From: Siphonodentalium dalli
Lineage: Eukaryota > Mollusca > Scaphopoda > Gadilida > Siphonodentaliidae
DNA length: 64,000 nucleotides
Reading direction: 5' to 3'
Assembly (NCBI GenBank): GCA_032622095.1
Contig: CP136061.1
Location: forward strand, 231,196,944-231,260,943
Below are positions 33,601 to 45,600 of this stretch, one piece after another (position 1 is the first letter of the stretch; every line of letters begins with the position of its first letter). A program made the translations under genes and the position numbers. The notes beneath the pieces were generated by a model, which did no database searches, had not been told where the DNA came from, and was given only the letters and a program-made list of their open reading frames with translations.

Positions 33601-36600
33601 TGTTACAGTGGAATTATCAATAAAATTCCAATTAGTCCAATAAGATACCAAAGTTTAATCAAAATGATGGCAAACATTTGATGAAGGTAAAAAAACATTC
33701 TGAAATTAAAATATTTGAACTTACTGCTCGGTCAGCTGACTCCAATTTAATTAGTTGGTTTCCGAACCTACCGACAACTCTTTAACCAAAATAGCAGTCA
33801 CAATATGTTTGCACACACGATGTTCAGATTGTGTTAGATGGCTCACAAACTGTTCTATCAGCCTAGGAAAACAAGAATAATTGAGATATTAATGTGTTGG
33901 TTTTATTTGCAAAAAACATGCATAACATAAGTGGTATGAGATTCCATTCACCAGGATCGTGTGGAATAATCGCCAGTTGGTATGTCAAGACTTGCCTAAG
34001 TTTATTTCCCCCTACTTCATCTGGAGTGAAATAATAAAATTGCTGTGACTAATCTCTGAAACATTTGTTTACATAGCAATAGTTTCAACACATGAAATTT
34101 TTTTGCTGGAGCACTGTAAATAATGAATAAATGAACAAAGTTTATCTATTTCTCACTGTTCTTAGTGGTGACATTTCTACGGACTTTTATATTTTTTGCG
34201 TTATGACAAACCATCCCGATTGAAGTGATGGATACATATGAGTTTCTGCATTCATACTTAATTTAGTTTTGGATCTTGTATTGATTGTAAGACTTAATAT
34301 GGACATGGCTCTTATGAACCTAAACAATTATATTAATTTGAAGGGTGGGGGGGGGGGGGGTAAAATAAGTCCATGAATACTCGAAATGCTGATCTACAGG
34401 TTTAGTATACCATGTAAACATTTGCCAAAGTTATTGCAAGTTTCCAACTGCTTTTAATTTTTTTACCAGAAATAGACTAACAAGAAACGCCGCAACTCTC
34501 GAAATTATCATTTTTTTTCTTCTGCAGCATATACTTTAAAATTGCATGAAATTCTATATTGGCTTCTACAGGTTTTTCTATGGCATTGCTTTTAGCCATA
34601 GCTAATTTCAAGATCTGAGACCATAGAAAAGTTTATTACATTATCCTACCCTTATTCCATTCAATAAACCCATTCTATAAATTGTGATATTAAACATTTG
34701 TTTAATAACAGGAAATAGTGCCAGGTGACCTTTGACTTCCGGTTTGTGGTCTGTTAACACTACGTCTCCAAATACTATGGCTTCCAATATTTTTCCAACA
34801 AACTATCATGAATGAAGAGTTTGAAATGTTATGTCATTAAATATACGCCATTAAATGCGCCAAAGAGTCTTTGTTTATTTGGGACTATTCTCTACGCTGG
34901 CAAACAACGAATAGTTACGTGAAACGTCATCGCATGCCTTATAGAAGCTGATGTTAGTTTCGTGTCTCATTTGTTGATTTAAGTATGTTTTGTTGATGTT
35001 TTGGATCATATAATGCATGTAATTATCTATATCTAACATACATAGAATTATCAACCTATTTTGATCTCCACTCTGGACTGGGATGTAACAAAAGCAAGAA
35101 TAATTTGAAGTTTCAGGATGCTGCGTGGCTTTAACCAGTTGTGTGAATATGTTAACCCTTCCATGACTGGAGCTTCCTGAAAATTTGCAAAAACCTTGTG
35201 CCAATGCATTCTCTTATATATGCGAGTCTCCCATAGGTAGCATCACATATGTAAGAGAATACATTGGCCTAACAATATTTACCTTGAATTTGTAAGCCAG
35301 TTCATTCTCTTAAATATGGGAGGCTCCCTCCCTATGGGAGGCTTGCATATATAAAAGAATGTACTGGCAAAGGATCTTTAATGCTGCAACAGTCATGAAA
35401 GGGTTAACCCTTTACCCAACAGAATGGCCCTGTGCCAATGCATTCTCTTATATATGCGAGTCGACCATAGGTCGCCTCGCATATATAAGAGAATGCATTG
35501 GCTTAACACATTAAAAATTATAAAATTGTTAAAGAATGTAAGAAAAAATGGTAAAAAGTGTTAAAAAAAGATTTTGTTTAGGCCAATGCATTCTCTTATA
35601 TATGCGAGGCGACCTATGGTCGACTCGCATATATAAGAGAATGCATTGGCACAGGGCTAACTGTAACTATCACAATGTGGTCAAGGAGCCGGTTCCAATG
35701 ATACCCATATTTGTATGGCTCTATTGAGACAGACTGAAGATATTTTAGGCTGTTGAAGCTTTATTTGGCCGGTTTTGGCCGGTTTGTTGGGTAAAGGGTT
35801 AAGAAATTGCAGTATTTCTGTGCTTACAGATATTATTATCAGAAACCTATAAAAAGTTTTTTTTTAAATCTTCGCCTTTGACATGTGTGACACTTGACGT
35901 TGAACTTGTTATTTATACTGATCTTATTTGTTATTAATTTAACTTGCACTTCCTTCTACAGAGACTGCTGATGGTATCGGTTCTCTCGCATACTATGCCA
36001 GCAACGAAGAGGATCCCTACATCACACTGAAAAATGAGGTACATATGGCAAGTCATCAGACAGGGTTTTTGCTGTAGGGGCGGTGGGTCCCAGTCCCCTG
36101 CCCGAATCCCCCCCCCCCCCCGCGACATATTCCCCTTCCCCATCCAAAGATTAATGCCTTCATCACCTGTGTATTGGCCACTAATTAAAACCAACATGGA
36201 ATGATATTGAGGAAGATAATATAATTTGCTAACACACACTGATCACTTGTGAATCAATTTGCCGAAACAATTCTCTTCAGAGCTACAATACATAGACAAT
36301 TATCGGGACAGTGCATTAGTCCAAGGGTTCAATAGTCTGAGGGTTCAATAGTTTGAGGGTTTGATAGTCTGAGCTTTAGTCTAAAATGGTGCAGATCAAC
36401 TGTTCGACTATCCAACCCTCGAACTATTGAACCCTCGGACTATCAAAATTATCGAAAGTGGTCATCAATAAAAGACACATGGTTGATTCTACTTGGTTTT
36501 GTCGTTATAGACCAGGTTGGGTATGTTAGCTGCTGAATGTTTATTAGGAAATTTTATATTACTTTACCATTCATTTGTTAAAAATAAAACACAATTACGA

Positions 36601-39600
36601 TTCCTTGAATATATTCACATATTATAAGTTGGGGTATATATTAATCAGCTTGTTCGTCCATCTGTTTGTTCATCTGCCTGTCCATCCGTAGATGCAACAT
36701 TATCCAAGCTTTTATTCCTACATTTTTTGGTCAATTTTTTTTAAACTTTGCAAAAATATTTAATACATGTGCACCTGCCATTATGAGGTTTGTCAGACTT
36801 TTTTGTGGAGTTATCCCCCTTTTTGGACATAAACATTTTCGCAACACTCAAATTGGTATGTCAGTTTGTCCATCTATGTGTGCGTCCTACTTACTTGAAC
36901 AATGTGCTGGCATGAAAATTGTAACCATATACAACCACCTATATATAAGACCATAATTCAAAATTGATTGTTTACACACTCCCTATCTACCCAAAAAAAA
37001 ATCCCACTACTGGAAATTTTGTATCAGTCCCATAAAAATTAAATATTTACTTTACCAGTTTATTGTTGAAAAAAAAAAACCAAAAAGAAAACAAAATATT
37101 AAGACAAACTTCTTAGCCAGGGTTTCCGCTACTACGGCAGGCCGGCCGTCCAGCGGCCTCATTCCCCTCCCCAAACTTGACTTTTATTGGTCACAAAATA
37201 GCCACAGACCTAGCTCAGTCCCCTTTTTACACAGGACGAGCAATCACAGACACTGACGATTAACAGATTGCAAGGAATCCTACTCTTGGTGCCTGAATAA
37301 GACATGGTCAGTAGCACGGACCACGTGCACAGTTGTCTACACCATCTTGGGTAACGCTTTGTCGGGCGATTATTTAGTAGTAATCAGCCTCTCATATTTT
37401 AATTTACCGTAGATTTATGTCAATAAGTCCCAACTTTCTGACCCACTATATGTCCGCTCAAAATGTGCAATATACATAGGTAAGTCATTGGGGGGGTGGT
37501 TCTGAGCTACAACCATGAACACAGGTGAGTTTTGGCAGTCGCTGCGACGAACAGTGCAGAACTTTTTCCCCAAAACAAGATCTGTATCAAAGAAATGTTT
37601 AATTAAAAATAAAACAGTTGAATTATTAATAGTTATAATCAGTGTATTTATTCCCTATCCAATGCATACAAAATGATCCATTATACGAATCCATCATGAG
37701 GTCATCTTCGTCTGAGGAATGGCTTTTGATTTTACAACAAATAGTTTGGATCAGTACTGTATAAAATACAAAGAAAGCAACCACGCAGAACGTGTGTATA
37801 GCACGTGCTCATCTCATTACGTAACACCTGTTACTGCTAGACAGTGTGACAATGTTTCTTTTGCCAACCGCGGCAGTCTTTGATGTCAGCTTTTAATATT
37901 GCCTCTGTTTAAATAAAAGTCGTTGTATCCATTCTATGCTGTTGTGCTTACATGCTTTTAGTTCATTAACTTGAGATCTAAGACGATCTGTTTTAATTTG
38001 GTTTCTATACAAAGCTTCAATGTTCCTGCTTGTTGTCTCAAGTGCAAGAAAATTGGCTACTTTTCAGTGATAAGCATCCAAATAAGGCCACGTTCCCCCA
38101 ACCCCAAAAATAATTTTTAGTTTCTTTAGAAGGTTTCCTTTTCTTTTTTAGTTTAGTTTCTCTCTATCCCCAAATTTACAGATGACACAATGCTTAATGG
38201 AGGTGCCCAAAGGGTGCACATCACCATCTTCTCAATCTGGGAACTTATATTTGGGTCTAGGTCTCCCATAGCAGATGAGGCCATGCAGAATGAGGTCCCC
38301 AGAGGATGAATTTGGTGACGCAAGCCCACTGTGTGGGGTAGCGTGCCTAAATTCAGCCTCTGGGGACCTCATTCTGCAAATGTCCAGCATCATATTTTCA
38401 GGTCTGGTTTCTTATTTACATCCCCACATAAAGGGTATGTTCATGTATTGCATGTTACAGTAATGCTCTAAGTAATCGACTTCTTAACCACAGCAGAATT
38501 ATGGGTAACTTTTCAGGATTTAGTCGGAAATATGGCTTGTTGCCATTCATCGGAAAGCTCTCGGGGACTAAATCCTGAAAAGTTACCCATAATTCTGCTG
38601 TGGTTAAGAAGTCGATTACTTAGAGCATTACTGTACAAGCAGCAGTATTGTAAACTTCTGGCTGACAGCAACACATTGCCGTAGTTGGTGCAATTAGATA
38701 ACTTCAGCATTTTTTATTGTTGAAGGCTTTCTTGCAGCTGAGGTTCAATTTACTACAAAAAATCACCTTTCTGTGATCCAACAACTATTATGCAATTCAA
38801 GAGCCCATTTATATTACCATTATAATGAGTAAGTACACCTTTATAGTCTGTAAATACATAGATTGGTATATGAGAGAGGTCAATTCTCCCTGGGACAAAA
38901 TAGGGAGAAGTGACACATTTTAGGGAGAAGATGTCTCCCAAGTCACCCTCCAGGTAGGTCCCCGCCTGAGTATAAATGCTATTTTATTAAAACATGTTTG
39001 CAGGTGGACAGTGATGAAGAGGATTTTGAGATTAAAGCTACAGATAATCTGCTTGTTGCTGGCAAAGTGGAGAGAGATGCTTGTTTACTTCAAATTCATG
39101 GTTAGTATTCTCACATCATTGATCATTTCAGGGCTTCATTTAACCCTTTACCCAACAGAACGGCCCTGTGCCAATGCATTCTCTTATATATGCGAGTCGA
39201 CCATAGGTCGCCTCGCATATATAAGAGAATGCATTGGCTTAACACATTAAAAATTATAAAATTGTTAAAGAATGTAAGAAAAAATGGTAAAAAGTGTTAA
39301 AAAAAGATTTTTTTTAGGCCAATGCATTCTCTTATATATGCGAGGCGACCTATGGTCGACTCGCATATATAAGAGAATGCATTGGCACAGGGCATAACTG
39401 TAACTATCACAATGTGGTCAAGGAGCCGGTTCCAATGATATCCATATTTGTATGGTTCTATTGAGACAGACCGAAGATATTTTAGGCTGTTGAAGCTTTA
39501 TTTGGCCGGTTTTGGCCGGTTTGTTGGGTAAAGGGTTAACCAATTTAAAAAGAAAAAACATGTATTGGTAGGGAATGCTATACAAAACCTACCTTTGATA

Positions 39601-42600
39601 TAGTCGGATGTTGTAATTGAAATGGTCTGAATGTTTTGACGATGCCGTGATTGATACAAGATCGAACAAATTCCGAAGTGAACCGTGTATAGTTCTGTAC
39701 ACAGCTCAAATTACCTAGAACTACGTATACATTCGCAGTTGTGATATATTGGGCACATGTTAGACTGCATTCGCCGGAAGTTAGGAAGCTTGCTGCATCC
39801 AGCTATTTCGAAGTCTGTCTTTATGGCATTTGTGATTTGAGTGAGAACTGATAAATGACCAGTCAATCATTGCATGGTGGTTGTTTCACACCTATCCAAT
39901 CATTGGCTGTTCAATCATAACTGCTCAATTAATCAGATCACAAATATACGAGCACATCTCTATACACCCCAAAGAAAGATGTGAATGTGGAATATGCACT
40001 CGCAGACAGATGATTCAAACATTCTCTGAGGGTGTTTTATGTCAGGGCGGCTAAAACTCAATCAGAAATGCTCTTATTGTTAAATACAGATGGAACACCA
40101 TCGCCCAAGATATGCTTCGACTGCCACGCAATTTGTTATGGAATGGTACAATTCTAGTTAACAAAACTTGTGCTTCAACCCCTCTGTAAATTTTGTAAAA
40201 CATTTGGCAATGAAATGTGTTTGAACTAAACACAATTATTTTTTTTTATTTCTAAGTTGGCTGCTGGGCGGGCAGTTGAAGACAGTTGACAATTTGATAA
40301 CCCGAACCATGACAGATATTAATAACACAAATGAGTATCAGAAATAAGTTCAATAATTACCTTAAACATTCACAATGGCCTTATGTGTGTCTTATATCCA
40401 GCAACATGACTGAAGAGACTTCCTATCACATTGACCAGGCAGTGTTAATTAGGTATCACACATTTTTTAGTATACTATTCCCCCGTGGTTAATTATGATG
40501 AACCTTGGGCAGTTGTTGATTAAAATAGTTAAATTACCATTGTCCTATTTTATGCTATAAGGCGACACCAATTTTTAAGTCTGGTTTACGAACATGTGGG
40601 GGGGGGGGGGGGGGGGGGGAGTAGATACAGGAGGGGGGGAAAACAAAATTCTCTCACCCCAGTATATTGGTTAAATTGTGAATTTCACAATAATTATATA
40701 TAAAATATGAATTTAAATGTGTTTTTAATATTCAAATTTAAAATAAACAGACATTTCTTGTCATAAAATAAATGAAAATAGAGACAAGTATTGATAGGAA
40801 ATTAGTGATATACTGTTTCAAGCCACAAATTGTCTAGCAAATATAAATTTAAAAACCCTACCTTTTAGCTGAGTAACGTTGAACTATTATTCCCCAAGCT
40901 TAATACTAGTACACTAGTAAAAAAAAATTCATGGAAAGGAAAAAAAGTTGTCTGCAGTGTTCGTAAACCAGACTTAAAAATTGGTGTCGCCTAAGTATGT
41001 TATATCATGGTGTTAATCATTTAGTCGAAATAGCCACTCATCAAAGACTCATAAATATTTCTTGTATACGATTATCACCATGATATAAGCTGCACATGAC
41101 TGTCACTTCATCGTAATGCATGTGAACATTACTTCACCACTGAAGATTATCCCAGTAATATATCACTCAGTTTGGGCAAAAAACAATATAGTAACCTGTC
41201 AACATTGATAAATATAATGATGAATATGCATGTTCCAATAAATTTACGATGGCAAACAGCTATGAAAATTCGCATTGAGATACTTCAAATTTAGTTGATC
41301 CTTGATATCTAAAGAAAAATTGACATTGACCTTGACCATATCTAGTACCTGAAAATCCCACACAGCATTCTCAAGTTTTAGATATGGTCGATGTTGACTG
41401 GTAGTTGGCTAGGAGCCGTTGACTATGAAAATCCCTAGTCATTGCAACACTTCATCAGTTAGTATCTCTTACATGTAATCAAATAGATAAGGCCAAAAAA
41501 AAAGGTATTTGTTTCTCGGGGCCCCACTGCATTGAATAAAAAGGGTTGCGTTAGGCCACACAAACTCAATGTTTTGTTTCTCAGGCATTTTTTTTTAAAG
41601 CATGAGGGAGGGCTTTTTTTTTCTTTTTTTATATCATGGGCTACTAACACTGCAGCAAGCAGTCAATTTTAGTGAAACATACCATTTAATATAATAAGGA
41701 TGAACACTGTTCATCTTTATTATATTAAATTGTATTTTCCCCTAAATTTGACTGCTTGAATTGAACACTCTATCCTGTTATTGATAACCTGAATACCAGC
41801 CCAGGGGTACAATCTGTCATATTATTTTAACTAGTCTCTCTTTCAGGTGTCTCATCCCACTTGTGTATTACAGAAACAGGAGTATTCACTTACAAGTACT
41901 GGTTCATATGATTGATTGATTTAATGTCACTCTAGCAAAGATACCATATCATCACTGCTTGGCAGGTCTCGATATCAATTGACATTCAACAGTGGCAATT
42001 ATTAAGGAAGAAGATTTATTTTATATGTCAGATATGACCCTATTGATATATGAATACAGCCAATTATAGAATTATATTTGAAATGTTTTGCATTTTAATA
42101 TTTATAGTATTAAAACATTTAATAAAATATGGCATATGTGTATACCATACAACATCACTGTTTAATAAACAGGTACAAAGTGTGTTTTAATCATCTGCTC
42201 TAAAGAGCTATATATGCATGCTAGGTATATGCCTCAATTTTGTACTTTCATTTAATTCAACTGTTCAACCGACATTGTTTTATTCGAGCATGTCAATGAT
42301 GTCATTGAAGAGTCGGCATTTAGAATTTCCTCCATCCACCTTCTCGGGGAGAAAAACTGTATCTTGTCTATGTTTAGACTTGTCCATGAGCATTTTGAAG
42401 GCATCTTCAGTTCGGTTTTTATTGTCATTTTTCTTGTCAGATGATTCAGATAGTTTGAACTTGAAATATTTCCCAAATTCCTCAACAATGTCTTTAACAG
42501 CAACAGACAGCGCCACAGAATGCGCCACCCGCTGGAATTCACGGTCATCAGTTCTGTTCGTGCCCACAAAACATTCGATTTCGAGATCGTCAAGCTCTAC

Positions 42601-45600
42601 ATTTTTCACATCGATGACGACTTTAAGTTTTGTTATCTGGTCCCGTAATAGCTCAATTAGTGTGCCAGCTTCATTATAATCAGATATGACCATCCAATCT
42701 AGCAAAATAGCCGTCAAATGCTTGATATGTATGCTTAGAAGTGGCATGAAATTGTTCAAAGTCGAAAAAATAATACAAACGCACCGGAAGCACAGGAAAT
42801 TCGGGTACACTCGAATGCCGTTCCGCGCGAGATTGAGCAATATACGGAGAAACGTGCAAACGCGATAAAATGTTAAATGCGCGGTGTTTTGGGGGCATGC
42901 GCGCGCGCCTGAGAAACAAACCATTGATTTTGTGTGGCCTTAATAGGCCTCTTTATTGTGTTGCCTGATGTTATGACCAAAAAAAACTTCTGAAAAAATA
43001 AATTAAAAAAAAAAAAACATTCAAAAAATGATTAGCTGATCCTCATGCACTTCTTACAATTAGTCATTGTGAACTAAATTACACTAATTGTAACTCCATA
43101 CAAGTGAAAGGCACTGGACGAAATTTAGGATCACATATTAGAATGGAGAGGTATCAGTTTTTAGACAACCATAACAATAGTGATTATCAGGGGCATTATA
43201 TAATGTTAGGTAATCCCAGTTATACACTGGTAGTACAATGTCATTTTTATATAAGATTAAATGAGTTTATATGCAAAACAGTTCCCTCTACATTTCTGGT
43301 TATTACTAGACAGAGGAAGGTATCTTTGTCCATGCTTACTATGCGCAGAAAAAAATAACAAATCAAACTAAAACCCTCCCTCCCTCATTGATTTGGAAAA
43401 CAAAATTGCCCGAGAACCAAAACACTTTTTTCTTTTGGCCTAACAGTGATATTTATAAAAACTAAATTGACATCTTATACTTGGTAGATCATGATGATAT
43501 TTTCTGCCAATATTTTTAACAATGCTTTTTGAGTGTATTTTCAAAGTAACAGTTATACAGGTAAAAATAATCTAGTTCAAAACAATACATGCATTTATTA
43601 TTTCCATCTTTCAGTTTACAATGAAGAACTCTCCAACTTTTACCTTCACCATGATATTATCTTACCCTCATTTCCATTGACTCTGGAGTGGCTTGACTTT
43701 GATGTCGCAGAAGATAAACCAGGTATCACTAATATATTTGCAGATTTTTTTATTTCCAAAATTCCCTTTATTCACTCAGTATAACGTGTTGGCCTCAAAG
43801 ACAATTTTTATATGCTTTTGAGTCAAGTTACAATTTACTCTGGCTAACCCCGTAGAGATTGTATTCCACCAGTACAAATCCTTGGAACTTGGAAGTTTTG
43901 ACAGGGAACCTTATAAACTTATAACTTATAAAATAACGCGGGGAATATATCTATTAATTAGTCATTATCTGTTCCTTAATAATGTACTTCACTGTTGGTG
44001 AATGTCCCAACTCCAAATTGCATGCTTTTCTGTGACTTTTGTGAGCCGATATTGCAAAAAAAAAATTAATTAATTACCCAGGAAAAATTCCATAATTCTA
44101 AGCGACACAAAGCAAAATCGCTCACAAATTCACTTAAATCGTGAAATTTTTAGTTGGGACCTTCACCTGCAGTGAAGTACATTATTTGAGGAATAGATAA
44201 TAACTAAGAATTATTTTCCCGTGTTATTTTTTCAATGTTGTAAGGTTGCCTGTCAAAACTTCAAAAAGTTTCAAGGTTTAGTACTGGTGGAATATGATCT
44301 CTACGGGTGTTAGCCAGAGTAGAGATTCATTGCATCTAGATATAGGGCATGACACTTTCGCCATTCCCATTGTCCAAACCAGAAGCATTTTTAGCCCAAA
44401 AATTCTTCATGGTTACAAATTATCAATAAATAGATTGCACAATCCTCTGTAATAATGACTGCATGGTTCCAGGAATTGTGGCTCGCAATCACGGCAAACC
44501 TCCTTGTCATACATGTATACTACCCTAGGTCAAGGAATTCAAAATGATATAAATGGCAGATTGCAGTACACCTTACAGGGACTGACAAATTTTGCCGAAT
44601 GTGAAAGTTTGGAATCATGTTAAACAAAGTTACTTCTCATCCATACTCCTAATCACCTCAATTTATATTTATGACCAAAATTAGGTGTGTGCATATTCTA
44701 GATATACTATTACTGCATGTCTTATCTGTTGATTCTAATATCACATTAGTGTTGGATGGTTTAATGCACAGAAGACAAATTAATACAATATGAATTACAA
44801 TTTACGAATTACAAATTGCGAATTACTAATTCAATACGAATTAATTTGGTAATACAAGACCCATTGACAATCTCTTATTTGTATGATGTATTTGATTTTA
44901 GGTGTTCTTCGAATTGTTCCATATCTTCACTCTTGATACATTTGAGATGTTTTTATTCAAGATTAGATGCAATTTCAAATCTTTTGCCTGATTCGATCAA
45001 GATTTTATTTGAACTTAAACCCTTGGACTTAGGGCCCTGCATAAGGTTTTCTCCACTATAAATAGCTTGGGATCACTCACATAAATCCCTGTAATAAAAT
45101 ATCTCTGTTCTCAGGCAATTAGTTCTCAATTTCAGATGATGGAGGGAGGCTATTTATTTAAATTTTTATTCTCACAATCTGGAAAACATATTCTAGAAAC
45201 AAACACAAAATTAATTATTGCTGTTCAAATCCACTATTTCTAGAATAAAAAAATATTGAAAAAAATGTTTGACGAGGCTTTTGAAAAGAAAATTTCAGTT
45301 ATGAGGGCGTGCCTGAGAATACGGAAGTTTTATTTATTTGATCTAATATTTTATAGTAATAGGTTCTTAGGATATGAGGGAGGGTGTTTAAAGGCTAACA
45401 TTATCACCACATTTATGCAATACATGTATATATTATATATCCAAGACTGTCAACTGCCTAATTTATAGTGAGATACTCAATTTGATTAGTTTTTTAGGTG
45501 GTGGTTGTAAACATTTCATGTCATGCTATGTTAATTTCCATCATTTGACCACTAATTTCCCTTTTATCATTTGACAAGTAATTTCCCTTTTATCATTTGA

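Noticed and set aside
36666-36956. 96-codon frame as a membrane-type protein
   Set aside because: Hydrophobic only because of T-rich intronic repeat sequence; no conserved features.
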